Assembly (NCBI GenBank): GCA_965225895.1
Contig: CBDDBR010000011.1
Coordinates: 1,798,001 to 1,862,000 of the forward strand
Direction of reading: 5' to 3'
Source of the DNA: Endobugula sp965225895
GTDB lineage: Bacteria > Pseudomonadota > Gammaproteobacteria > Pseudomonadales > Cellvibrionaceae
Length of the DNA stretch: 64,000 nt
The first letter of the stretch is position 1. Every line of letters begins with the position of its first letter. The notes beneath the pieces are model-generated. The model made no database searches, was not told the DNA's origin, and worked only from the letters and a program-made list of their open reading frames with translations. Shown here in pieces: positions 19,808 through 27,704 of the stretch. The position numbers and the translations under genes are program-made.

Positions 19808-19810
19808 CGC

Positions 19811-20224
19811 TTATTCAGCCTCTAACGGCTTCACGTATAACACAAGGCTATGTTCTACCAACTCATAGCCATTTTCTTTAGCGATTTTCTGCTGAAGCTG
19901 CTCGATTTGCTCGTTATGAAACTCGACAACTTTACCCGTTTCAACACACACCATATGGTCGTGATGCTCGCCACGGTCTAATTCAAAAACAGAATGACCG
20001 CCATCAAAATTGTGGCGCTCAACCAAACCCGCACTTTCAAATTGCGTTAACACGCGATATACCGTAGCCAAACCTACATCTTCATCGGCCTCAAGCAATA
20101 CCTTATAAACATCTTCGGCACTTAGATGGCGTTGATTAGAAGTCTCTAATATTTGCAGTATTTTCACGCGAGGCAACGTGATTTTTAATCCAGCCTTACG
20201 CAGCTCACTATTTTCAATTGACAT
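19811..20224 (-). CDS. fur: Ferric uptake regulator Fur
   Basis: A 137-residue Fe(II)-responsive repressor. It has an N-terminal winged helix (about 1-80, with DVGLATVYRVL as recognition helix region) and a metal-binding dimerisation domain with HHDHMVC (H87, H88, H90, C93). The second Cys of the E. coli C93-x-x-C96 pair is replaced (CVET), so the structural Zn site must be built differently, as I recall for Pseudomonas Fur. It is divergent from bamE with 91 bp between them, the standard gammaproteobacterial arrangement. Confidence 0.95.
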   Translation of the reverse strand: MSIENSELRKAGLKITLPRVKILQILETSNQRHLSAEDVYKVLLEADEDVGLATVYRVLTQFESAGLVERHNFDGGHSVFELDRGEHHDHMVCVETGKVVEFHNEQIEQLQQKIAKENGYELVEHSLVLYVKPLEAE

Positions 20225-20315
20225 AGAATTTATCCTACTCTTTACTATCAGATGACTTCAAATTAGGGTATAAAGTCGGGTATTATCACCGATCAAACAA
20301 CTTGGCGAAACCCTA

Positions 20316-20639
20316 ATGACTCAAAAACTCGTACTTATTCTCTCTATTATTTGTATAACCAGCCTTGCAGGGTGTTCAAGCTGGCTTCCTGATGCCTATA
20401 GAATTGATATTCCTCAGGGCAACTTATTAACCCAAGAGCAAGTCGAGGCCGTAAAGCCTGGCATGAACCGACGACAAGTGCAAAACCTGCTTGGTTCGCC
20501 ATTACTTGTTGATACCTTTAACCAAAACCGCTGGGATTATTTTTATAGCGTGGATACAAAAGAAGGCACCACTATCGAACACCACATTACCATCTCTTTT
20601 AAAGACGATGTGGTATCCGACATTACTGAAAATCTATAA
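20316..20639 (+). CDS. bamE: Outer-membrane assembly lipoprotein BamE
   Basis: A 107-residue lipoprotein of the BAM complex that inserts beta-barrel proteins. The signal peptide ends in lipobox SLAGC (Cys20 lipidated). The SmpA/OmlA fold carries TQEQVEAVKPGMNRRQVQNL and LGSPLLVDTF followed by WDYFYSV, all diagnostic. It is divergent from fur, as in other gammaproteobacteria. Confidence 0.95.
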   Translation: MTQKLVLILSIICITSLAGCSSWLPDAYRIDIPQGNLLTQEQVEAVKPGMNRRQVQNLLGSPLLVDTFNQNRWDYFYSVDTKEGTTIEHHITISFKDDVVSDITENL

Positions 20640-20656
20640 CTCTCAGTTTTACTCTA

Positions 20657-20962
20657 TTAGCTACCCAAAGATGCTTTTTCGGCACGTTTACGACGTGCCG
20701 CTTTAGGATCTGCAATCAATGGGCGATACACCTCTACTCGCTCTCCAGCCTGCAAAATATGCTTAGCAGGCGCTTTAATACTTTGACCAAACACCCCCAT
20801 TTTTGCGCTATCTAAATCTATATCGCCAAAATCCTTCAAAATAGCAGACTGCTTAACCGCCTCTAATGCCGACGTACCACTCTCTACCAACAAACCGTAT
20901 ATCTTCTGTTTTTCTGGTAAGGCATACGCCACTTCTACTTCGATCATATTACTATTAGACAT
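20657..20962 (-). CDS. rnfH: RnfH-family ubiquitin-like protein
   Basis: A 101-residue small protein of the RnfH/UPF0125 family: beta-grasp with IEVEVAYALPEKQ at the start, a central ALEAVKQSAIL helix, and the conserved LQAGERVEVYRPLIADPKAA followed by a basic tail. The start at 20962 has a purine-rich site (AAGAGAAAA) and leaves 10 bp after ratA. The pairing ratA-rnfH is conserved; the molecular role of RnfH is uncertain and it is not linked here to an rnf operon. Confidence 0.88.
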   Translation of the reverse strand: MSNSNMIEVEVAYALPEKQKIYGLLVESGTSALEAVKQSAILKDFGDIDLDSAKMGVFGQSIKAPAKHILQAGERVEVYRPLIADPKAARRKRAEKASLGS

Positions 20963-20972
20963 TACTTTTCTC

Positions 20973-21404
20973 TTAACTGTACACAACACTGGCGCGGTCG
21001 CACAAAGCATCTACTTGCTGACCTGCCGTTTCTTCAAACCATTTACCCACCGTCATGGCTACTATCGGGTTTGCAAACTCAAATTCAAGCTCCAAACTCA
21101 CCTTACACGCCGTATCGCTTAAGGCTTGAAACTGCCAATGCCCTTCAAAAAAACGAAACGGCCCTTCAACAAAACGCATCACCATGCGCTCAGGCGGAAA
21201 CAATTCATTTCGCGTTACAAAACTTTGTTGAAATGTAGACTTACCTAAGGTTAACCTCGCCTCCAGTATGACATCGGTTTTTTCTATCAATTCCGCCGCC
21301 AAACACCCTGTCATAAACTCAGGGTAAGATTCTACATCATTAATTAAATCAAACATTTGCTGCGCAGAATATTCTACTAACGCAGATCGAGAAATCGTAA
21401 CCAT
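20973..21404 (-). CDS. ratA: RatA/COQ10-like START-domain protein
   Basis: A 143-residue START-like (polyketide cyclase/COQ10) protein. It begins VTISRSALVEYSAQQMFDL and has DVESYPEFMTGC and RFFEGHWQFQ, all family blocks. In E. coli RatA has been reported to block 70S assembly, but the family is also related to ubiquinone-binding COQ10, and that may be the general role. Partnered with rnfH downstream. The toxin label should be taken with caution. Confidence 0.87.
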   Translation of the reverse strand: MVTISRSALVEYSAQQMFDLINDVESYPEFMTGCLAAELIEKTDVILEARLTLGKSTFQQSFVTRNELFPPERMVMRFVEGPFRFFEGHWQFQALSDTACKVSLELEFEFANPIVAMTVGKWFEETAGQQVDALCDRASVVYS

Positions 21405-21433
21405 AATAACTTCTTAATAATTCTTAATAACTT

Positions 21434-22816
21434 CTATGAAAATTTATCACTAAGTGACATCACAAAAACAACTGCCACCAATACAGGTGATACATAACGT
21501 AATATGCGCAACCAATATTTATTGGCTCCACGATCAATCGCCCCTAATTCATCAATAATGGCTTCTTTTTTCATAAACCACCCTACAAAAATGGCAATAA
21601 AGAAGCCACCTAAAGGCAGCATAATATTCGCGGTTAAAAAGTCTAAGCCATCAAAAAAGGTCATGCCATAAAACGTAATGTCTTTCCAATCGTTAAATGA
21701 AAAAACCGTGCCCAAGCCCACTAACCAAACCAATACACCCAAATACAAAACAACCTTAGCGCGAGAGCAACGTCGATTTTCTACCAGCCATGCCACCGTT
21801 GGCTCAACAATCGAAATGGCCGAACTCAATGCAGCAAGCGCAATTAATGCGAAAAATATTACCGAAAATAATTGCCCACCCAACATTGATGCAAACGCAA
21901 CAGGCAAGCTCACAAACAACAAACCTGGCCCCGCACTAGGCTCAATAGACACATTGGCAAACACAATAGGAAAAATCACTAACCCTGCAACGAGCGCTAC
22001 TAGCGTATCTAATATCGCCACCGTCAATACCGTACGCCCCAAAGAAATAGAACGTTCGGGGGAATCACTTGGCATATAAGCCCCGTAAGCCATAATAGCG
22101 CCCATGCCCAAGCTCAAAGTAAAAAAGGCATGCCCCAAGGCTACTAATACCGAATCCCACTCTAAATCAGACGCATTAAATGCAAACAAAAAATTCCAGC
22201 CTGCAGCAAAGTCACCCAGCAATGCGCTATATACCAACATCACCAACAACAGTAAAAACAACAGCGGCATCATCACACTTACGGCTCGGCCTAAACCTTT
22301 AACCACCCCAGCAATCACAATTCCTAAGGTCAACAACATAAACACCGTATGCCATGCAATTAATGCACTGGTATTTTCTAACAATGATGAAAACACAGCA
22401 CCCGAGGCCTCGGCTGTCACACTATGCAGCTCACCGCTCGCCGACAAAAATAAATAATGTAACGCCCAACCAGCAATCACACTATAAAACGATAAAATAA
22501 ACACGCCCGCCAAAATACCCGACCAGCCAATACCCGACCACCAACGAGATGCATTCGATTCGCGCGCTAAATACAGCATCGAATTAATTGGGCTCATGCG
22601 ACCACGGCGCCCCAATAGCGTCTCGGCCATCATAATGGGCACACCGATTAGCGCGATACATGCCAAATACACCAACACAAAAGCACCGCCGCCGTTTTCG
22701 CCTGCAATATACGGAAACTTCCAAATATTGCCCAAACCTACCGCGGAACCCGTCGCCGCAAAAATAAACGTCCAACGGGTCGCCCACATGCCATTTACGC
22801 CTTGTTTACTGTTCAA
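21434..22816 (-). CDS. Sodium-dependent transporter of the NSS (SLC6) family
   Basis: A 460-residue membrane protein with 11-12 hydrophobic segments. The first carries the NSS signature TGSAVGLGNIWKFPYI, whose unwound Gly-rich part makes the Na+ and substrate sites; ENGGGAFVLVYL follows. Bacterial NSS proteins carry amino acids (LeuT, TnaT, MhsT), but the substrate cannot be named. The start is a TTG at 22816 with AGGTG 6-7 nt upstream. It is divergent from smpB, as often seen near this locus in gammaproteobacteria. Confidence 0.9.
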   Translation of the reverse strand: MNSKQGVNGMWATRWTFIFAATGSAVGLGNIWKFPYIAGENGGGAFVLVYLACIALIGVPIMMAETLLGRRGRMSPINSMLYLARESNASRWWSGIGWSGILAGVFILSFYSVIAGWALHYLFLSASGELHSVTAEASGAVFSSLLENTSALIAWHTVFMLLTLGIVIAGVVKGLGRAVSVMMPLLFLLLLVMLVYSALLGDFAAGWNFLFAFNASDLEWDSVLVALGHAFFTLSLGMGAIMAYGAYMPSDSPERSISLGRTVLTVAILDTLVALVAGLVIFPIVFANVSIEPSAGPGLLFVSLPVAFASMLGGQLFSVIFFALIALAALSSAISIVEPTVAWLVENRRCSRAKVVLYLGVLVWLVGLGTVFSFNDWKDITFYGMTFFDGLDFLTANIMLPLGGFFIAIFVGWFMKKEAIIDELGAIDRGANKYWLRILRYVSPVLVAVVFVMSLSDKFS

Positions 22817-22939
22817 GCCAACACCTATCTATTGCCATCATCATACTATTTGCCATTGTACACCACCCTAGGCCATCCCTTAACATACAGCCATAAAAAG
22901 CATATCCTTTACCTACCGTAACCGATATAATCCGCCGCC

Positions 22940-23416
22940 ATGGCTAAGAAATCAAAAACCCCAGACAATACAATCGCGCAAAACAAACGCGCACGCTTCG
23001 ACTTCAACATTAATGAGCAATTTGAGGCGGGCTTATCCCTGCAAGGCTGGGAAGTAAAAAGCCTGCGTGCAGGCAAAGGGCAAATTACCGATAGCTACGT
23101 TTTCTTAAAAAATGGCGAAGCATGGCTACTTAATGTACAAATACAGCCCATTGACACCATATCAACTCACTTTGTCGTAGAAGCCAATCGCCAACGCAAA
23201 CTACTACTTCATCGCAAAGAAATCAGAAAACTAGAAATCGCCACCGAACAAAAAGGCCACACCGTGGTTGCCCTCGCCCTATACTGGAAAAAACACATGG
23301 TGAAATGCAAAATCGCCATCGCCAGCGGTAAAAAGCAACACGACAAGCGCCAAGATGAAAAAAACAAAGACTGGGATCGCCAAAAACAGCGCATCATGCA
23401 ACACAACCAACGATGA
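22940..23416 (+). CDS. smpB: tmRNA-binding protein SmpB
   Basis: A 158-residue partner of tmRNA in trans-translation. It has the SmpB blocks ARFDFNINEQFEAGL, LQGWEVKSLRAGKGQITDSY (read in two parts) and a basic C-terminal tail (KQHDKRQDEKNKDWDRQK) that enters the mRNA channel. It overlaps the next gene by 4 bp. The tmRNA gene itself lies about 0.9 kb downstream on the same strand. Confidence 0.97.
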   Translation: MAKKSKTPDNTIAQNKRARFDFNINEQFEAGLSLQGWEVKSLRAGKGQITDSYVFLKNGEAWLLNVQIQPIDTISTHFVVEANRQRKLLLHRKEIRKLEIATEQKGHTVVALALYWKKHMVKCKIAIASGKKQHDKRQDEKNKDWDRQKQRIMQHNQR

Positions 23417-23625
23417 ACACCCGCGCACTACTCACTCAAAAATCAATCCATTTACGCGCCCTTACCATTGCCCTAATCGTTGGCACCCTTCTATGCCTCA
23501 TTAACCAAGGAGATATTATTATCTCAGGCAACATCACCAATATTCAGTGGACAAAACTCCTACTCACCTACCTAGTACCCTACGGCGTATCACTCTACAG
23601 CGCCATCAGTGCACTCAAAAAGTAA
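23413..23625 (+). CDS. nrtS: NrtS-like small membrane protein
   Basis: A 70-residue protein with two hydrophobic helices (about 16-30 and 45-65) and the family pattern ALTIALIVGTLLCLINQGD ... KLLLTYLVPYGVSLYSA. This fits NrtS, a small membrane protein reported to help nitrate/nitrite transport in cyanobacteria and proteobacteria. It overlaps smpB by 4 bp (ATGA), so it is translated from the smpB message. Its function in this setting is unclear. Confidence 0.7.
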   Translation: MNTRALLTQKSIHLRALTIALIVGTLLCLINQGDIIISGNITNIQWTKLLLTYLVPYGVSLYSAISALKK

Positions 23626-23772
23626 ACACTCCCCAACCTCAACACAAAAACCAACGATAAAACCCACAGTAGTCAGTGCTAAACCCAACAATACGAGGTA
23701 GAATAACCCTCTGGTCAACAAACACTGAGCAGAACGCCGTATTCGGCAATATTAAGAAAAAACTTTCAAAGT

Positions 23773-24308
23773 AGAATGTTACTAATCAAGGCACGTAAGG
23801 TGAAAGAAGCGAAATGTACACCAGCACATAAGCACCCTGAATCCCAACAGCAACGCAGAGTAGCAACATTATACAAAAAGAATTTCGAAGTAGTTTGCCT
23901 CTAATCAAGACGCACCCGCAGTGCAACGCAGAGTAGAAGTAAACTACTAAGAAAACATTTCGAAGTAGAATCGCCGAAGACAAGGCGTGCAAGGCGAAGA
24001 AAGCGGAGCGTACATTAGTACATGAGCATTTCTGAGACCGCAGCACAACGCAGTATTCGGCGATTCTACAAAAAATTTCGAAGTGGTTTGCTTCTAATCA
24101 AGGCGCACAAGGTAAGCAAAGCGGAGCGTACAATTAGTACGTGAGCATTTGTGCACCCGCAGTGCAACGCAGAGTAGAAGTAAACTACCAAGAAAGCATT
24201 TCGAAGTAGAATCGCCGAAGACAAGGCGCGCAAGGCGAAGAAAGCGGAGCGTACATTAGTACGTGAGCATTTCTGAGACCGCAGCACAACGCAGTATTCG
24301 GCGATTCT
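23773..24308. repeat. Cluster of five palindromic repeats with variable matching arms
   Basis: Five tandem units: 23773-23872, 23892-23945, 23967-24067, 24083-24188 and 24208-24308. Full units are about 100 bp; the second has lost its middle. Interiors share a text around 'aagcggagcgtacattagta' and 'cgcagcacaacgcagta'. Each unit begins and ends with its own inverted repeat, and the arms differ between units: AGAATGTTACTA/TAGCAACATTAT, AGTTTGCCTCTA/TAGAAGTAAACT, AGAATCGCCGAA/TTCGGCGATTCT (units 3 and 5, perfect), and GTGGTTTGCTTCTA/TAGAAGTAAACTAC. Units are joined by short spacers carrying 'tttcgaagt'. A decayed sixth end may lie near 23737-23756. The last unit ends 9 bp before ssrA. There is no coding content. 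Confidence 0.85.
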
Positions 24309-24317
24309 ACGAAGAAA

Positions 24318-24712
24318 GGGGGCGATTAGGATTCGACGCCGGTGACAAAACCCAAGGTGCATGTCGTGATGGTAGCAATCACGTAAATCCAAAGCTGCAA
24401 ACTTATAGTTGCAAATGATGCTAACTACGATGGTGCTCAACTAGCTGCGTAAGCAGTTCTTTGAAAACCATTTCTAGTGACTACGGTCCTAGCGGTCTTT
24501 AGCAAGGTGTCTGTATCGCGCTACTGACTGTCATATAGAACAGAATCGCAGCAAAGCATACCTAGGGTTGCGCTGTTAAACTTTATCTAGGCTCGCCAAA
24601 TACGTCCTGCCCGTTGGGCTGTATGCGGTTCAATTAATTAACGGAAACTAAACATGTAGAGCCAAGGGCAGAGTGCTGACGGACGGGGGTTCAAATCCCC
24701 CCGCCTCCACCA
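24318..24712 (+). ncRNA. ssrA: Transfer-messenger RNA (tmRNA)
   Basis: About 395 nt. The 5' end GGGGGCGATTAGGATTCGACG pairs with the 3' CGCCTCC before ACCA to form a 7-bp acceptor stem with a G.U at the third pair, the alanine identity element. The T arm GGGGGTTCAAATCCCCC is intact. The tag reading frame at 24411-24452 encodes ANDANYDGAQLAA followed by TAA; the LAA end is the usual protease signal. The RNA releases stalled ribosomes together with SmpB. The palindromic repeats reach to 9 bp upstream, so the promoter must lie in or before them. An integrase gene follows at once: the 3' end serves as an attachment site. Confidence 0.96.
24698..24712 (+). other. Putative attachment site attL within the ssrA 3' end
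   Basis: The 3' end of ssrA (CCCCCGCC onwards to CCA) borders an integrase gene 187 bp away, the classic site for tmRNA-targeting elements. Placement is by analogy; the exact crossover bases are unknown. Confidence 0.5.
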
Positions 24713-24745
24713 TTTTTAATACCCACCAAGTACCAAACCATACCG

Positions 24746-24768
24746 AAACCCCTTGAATAAAGGGGCTT
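24746..24768 (+). terminator. Hairpin after ssrA (candidate terminator)
   Basis: Stem CCCCTT / AAGGGG (24749-24754 and 24760-24765) with flanking AAA/TTT, 34 bp after the tmRNA end. It would be supplied by the integrated element. The T run is short (3 nt), so strength is doubtful. Confidence 0.4.
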
Positions 24769-24813
24769 TCACCACACCTCTTGTACCACCACATCCCATA
24801 CGATACTATTACA

Positions 24814-24882
24814 TACCGTCATTTTTAACGGTATTTATGTCGGTATATTCATTGACGGTACATCACATACCGTCAAACGGTA
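24814..24882. repeat. Array of six octamers before the integrase gene
   Basis: Six copies of an octamer close to TGACGGTA, in both orientations: 24814-24821 (reverse), 24826-24833, 24838-24845, 24853-24860, 24868-24875 (reverse) and 24875-24882. They lie in the int promoter region, 17-85 bp before its start. They resemble arm-type recombinase sites or operator sites for the element's regulator. The pair at 24826/24838 is repeated with the same 12-bp spacing at 29241/29253. Confidence 0.7.
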
Positions 24883-24898
24883 TTTAGCAGGGGATGGT

Positions 24899-26131
24899 AT
24901 GGGATTAACGAACCTTGAGATAAAGAAGGCAGCCGCACAAGATAAGGCTTACAAGCTATCGGATGGTAAAGGGCTGTATTTATACATTACCCCTAAAAGC
25001 CAAAAATATTGGCGCATGGATTATCGCTTTGGCGGTAAACGTAAAACCCTCGCCTTGGGGGTGTACCCCGAAACCACCCTCGCCGATGCTCGCCACCAAT
25101 GCGACGAAGCCAGAAAACTCATCAAAAACGATATAGATCCCTCGGATGTTAAACGAGCCAAAAAGATCGCCAAGGCGCAATCACAAGAAAACAGCTTTAA
25201 AGCCCTAGCGCTAGAATGGTTTGCCAAAGAAACCCCGCACTGGTCTACACATCATATTGACCGTGTAGACAGAATGCTCAACAAAGAACTTTTCCCTTTT
25301 ATTGCCAACCGCCCCATAGGTGACATCACCGCACCCGATCTACTGGCTTGCCTACGACGAGTAGAAAGCCGTGGCGCAATAGAAACCGCTCACAGAGTCA
25401 AACAAGTGGCAGGGCAAGTATTTCGGTATGCCGTGGCCACAGGCAAAGCCGACCGTGACCCTAGCGCCGATTTAAAAGACGCACTAGCCACCCCCATCAA
25501 ATCGCATTTTGCCGCCGTAACCGACCCCAAAGAAGTGGGCAAACTATTAATCACATTAGACGACTACCAAGGCACACCCGAAGTCGCCACCGCCTTAAAG
25601 CTAGCCCCGCTACTCTTTTGTAGACCCAAAGAACTACGCCACATGGAATGGTCAGAAATAGAGTGGGATAAACAAGAATGGCATATTCCCGCCAACAAAA
25701 TGAAAACCAAAGCCGATCACATTGTGCCGCTATGCAAACAAGCCATAGAAGCCCTACAAAGCCTTTACCCGCTTACAGGTAACCGACAGTACGCATTTCC
25801 TAGCGCAAGAAGCCCTAAGCGGCCTATGAGCGATAACGCCGTATTATCGGCACTACGGCGGCTAGGTATACCCAAAGAGCAAATGACAGGCCACGGCTTT
25901 AGGGCAATGGCACGAACACTACTAGATGAAGAGCTAGGCTATAGAATCGAGTGGATAGAATGCCAACTCGCCCACGCCGTAAAAGACGCCAACGGTAGAG
26001 CCTACAACCGCACCACGTATTTAAAACAGCGTAAAGAGATGATGCAGCATTGGGCGGATTATTTGGATAACCTGAAAGCAGAAAGCGTTAACGATAACGT
26101 AGTAGCGGGTAATTTTACACAACGGCATTAA
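24899..26131 (+). CDS. int: Tyrosine recombinase/integrase (P4-type, DUF4102 N-terminus)
   Basis: A 410-residue integrase. The N-terminal DUF4102-type arm-binding domain has KLSDGKGLYLYITP and KTLALGVYPETTLADAR. A SAM-like core-binding domain follows (about 100-180), then the catalytic domain with Arg in FCRPKELRHMEWSEIEW, HGFRAMARTLL (H-x-x-R) and ECQLAHAVKDANGRAYNR before the Tyr in TTYLKQR. All catalytic residues appear present, so it should be active. AGGGG stands 6 nt before ATG. It points away from ssrA and has an octamer array in front. It catalyses insertion into and excision from the ssrA 3' end. Confidence 0.93.
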   Translation: MGLTNLEIKKAAAQDKAYKLSDGKGLYLYITPKSQKYWRMDYRFGGKRKTLALGVYPETTLADARHQCDEARKLIKNDIDPSDVKRAKKIAKAQSQENSFKALALEWFAKETPHWSTHHIDRVDRMLNKELFPFIANRPIGDITAPDLLACLRRVESRGAIETAHRVKQVAGQVFRYAVATGKADRDPSADLKDALATPIKSHFAAVTDPKEVGKLLITLDDYQGTPEVATALKLAPLLFCRPKELRHMEWSEIEWDKQEWHIPANKMKTKADHIVPLCKQAIEALQSLYPLTGNRQYAFPSARSPKRPMSDNAVLSALRRLGIPKEQMTGHGFRAMARTLLDEELGYRIEWIECQLAHAVKDANGRAYNRTTYLKQRKEMMQHWADYLDNLKAESVNDNVVAGNFTQRH

Positions 26132-26145
26132 TTAACACATTAAAG

Positions 26146-26955
26146 ATGGTCGCAACATTCGAAAAAGGACAAATTAAATTTGTTAAATATACTATGAGCA
26201 AATTAAACGAGTATAGAGAAACGATTATAAGCTGGGCTGAGAGAGCTTATACCGACACAAATCACCCATTACATTCGCTATCTCAACATACAGAAACACG
26301 GGAATTATTTTTTCGTCTGGTGCTAAATACCACTATTATTTTAATTCCTGTCGCTATGATAGAGACCTTAAAAAACCCACAAAAAAAGATCAATAAAAAC
26401 ACTCTATTCGAACGATACCCTAACTTAGAAAAAACAAAAGAGTTTGAAAGCTTAATCGACGAACTAATATTTTCTTATTATTCCACTCAAGAGACACCAT
26501 TACAAACACTACTACTACACCCTATCATCAGTACATTTGGTGCGGCACAGGACACCAAACACGAACTCCACGAAGCAGTTTTGAACGCCACCATTAACGC
26601 AATGGGAAAAGCCTCGGACGATATAGCACACGCAATCACCCACCTTTCTCTACACGAAGCGGTGAGCCAATGCAGCGAACATACAGTAACTGCGCTAGCC
26701 ACCAGAAAAGCCTTTGACAATGAAATAACACAAGGAAGAGATAAGAAAAAAGCAAACCATGCTGGAGGCCAAGCCACAAAAAATAAGAAACAAGAAGAAG
26801 CGAAAGAAACTGGAAAAATAATAAAAGAAATATGGCAGAAGCTAGAACAAACACCAGAACATAATCGAGCTGCTATCATATCCAAAAGAATGGGAATAAC
26901 AGAGAAAACTGTACGAAAACACATTAATAAATTAAATTTAAAAAAAGGGAAGTAA
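26146..26955 (+). CDS. Uncharacterised element protein with C-terminal helix-turn-helix
   Basis: 269 residues (253 if it starts at 26194, the second Met; neither start has a clear ribosome site). I do not recognise the family. Residues 40-75 are partly hydrophobic (RLVLNTTIILIPVAMIE). The middle is helical, a Lys-rich linker follows (about 195-225), and the end AIISKRMGITEKTVRKHINK looks like a helix-turn-helix. It lies 14 bp after int in the same direction. AT-rich compared with int. It could be a regulator of the element; this is inference. Confidence 0.6.
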   Translation: MVATFEKGQIKFVKYTMSKLNEYRETIISWAERAYTDTNHPLHSLSQHTETRELFFRLVLNTTIILIPVAMIETLKNPQKKINKNTLFERYPNLEKTKEFESLIDELIFSYYSTQETPLQTLLLHPIISTFGAAQDTKHELHEAVLNATINAMGKASDDIAHAITHLSLHEAVSQCSEHTVTALATRKAFDNEITQGRDKKKANHAGGQATKNKKQEEAKETGKIIKEIWQKLEQTPEHNRAAIISKRMGITEKTVRKHINKLNLKKGK

Positions 26956-27026
26956 GCGAGGCTTCCGTACGCTTTAAAACATTTAATGACCTTGTTCTAA
27001 CAACAAATGACAACAAGGTATCTATT

Positions 27027-27242
27027 ATGACAACCCTACTATCCAGCAACAACGCCGCTAATTTTCTTGGCTATTCAGACAACACCCTTCGCAACTCCCG
27101 CTACACTGGCACACTCGCAGGCGTAATCGCACCTACCCACATCAAACTCGGAAAATCAGTTCGATATTCCATTGATGACTTAAATGAATGGCTAATACAG
27201 TTTAATCATTCGGCCAATACCGATATGGCAGAGGGAGAATAA
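27027..27242 (+). CDS. AlpA-like HTH regulator/excisionase
   Basis: A 71-residue protein of the HTH_17/AlpA kind: LLSSNNAANFLGYSDNTLRN is the winged-helix start, and IKLGKSVRYSIDDLNEWLIQ is the typical 'wing' closing the domain. Such proteins in P4-like elements activate int or act as excisionases. GGTATCTATT precedes the ATG. Next gene starts 3 bp later. It may bind the octamers before int, which is an inference. Confidence 0.75.
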   Translation: MTTLLSSNNAANFLGYSDNTLRNSRYTGTLAGVIAPTHIKLGKSVRYSIDDLNEWLIQFNHSANTDMAEGE

Positions 27243-27244
27243 TC

Positions 27245-27535
27245 ATGGATATCATCAAAGAAAAAATTGCACATAACACCGCAAGCCATAGAAAAATTAT
27301 TCTAAGAGACTTACAGCTAGCTGGTGACGTAGGCAAAACCGCTTTAGCGTTTAGAGAAGACTACAATATTGTCGATGTACCCACGGCGGTATCTAAAATC
27401 AATCATAAAGCGGTATATATCCGTAGCTCTTACCCTGAAAAATATACCGTCTTAGACAAAGATAATGTGCCTAGGCAAACGGTCAAATATTGGTTAAGTG
27501 AATACGCCGAAAACACAAAGGGGGCGACGATATGA
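27245..27535 (+). CDS. Small element protein, function unknown
   Basis: 96 residues, basic N-terminal half (MDIIKEKIAHNTASHRKIIL) with predicted helices and a possible small DNA-binding fold, then TVLDKDNVPRQTVKYWLSEY. It begins 3 bp after the AlpA-like gene and overlaps the next gene by 4 bp (ATGA), so the three are surely one transcript. I do not recognise a named family. Confidence 0.6.
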   Translation: MDIIKEKIAHNTASHRKIILRDLQLAGDVGKTALAFREDYNIVDVPTAVSKINHKAVYIRSSYPEKYTVLDKDNVPRQTVKYWLSEYAENTKGATI

Positions 27536-27702
27536 GCCACCGTTATTTAGTGCAAATACACACGCCTACTATCACACCTGTGATTGTCGTTGCTGATTCG
27601 CCACAAGATGCCCGTGACAGGGCATTAAATGGCGAAGGCAAGCCTAGCGAGTCATGGACAGAAGAGGCCGACATTAAACACATTGTAAAACTTGAGGGAT
27701 AG
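27532..27702 (+). CDS. 56-residue element protein, function unknown
   Basis: A short gene: MSHRYLVQIHTPTITPVIVV, then ADSPQDARDRALNGEGKPSE and a tail ending HIVKLEG. It starts in a 4-bp overlap with the gene before and ends 2 bp before the next start. The tight packing argues that it is real. The first half may form a beta-rich unit followed by a helix (SPQDARDRAL), as in small phage-like proteins. No family is claimed. Confidence 0.55.
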   Translation: MSHRYLVQIHTPTITPVIVVADSPQDARDRALNGEGKPSESWTEEADIKHIVKLEG

Positions 27703-27704
27703 CC

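Noticed and set aside
20973..21404. ratA-rnfH as a toxin-antitoxin pair
   Set aside because: The pair is conserved in the core genome of gammaproteobacteria, and RatA belongs to the COQ10-like START family. No sign of a mobile toxin system.
23773..24308. CRISPR array
   Set aside because: Units are about 100 bp palindromes with short, similar spacers; no unique spacers and no cas genes.
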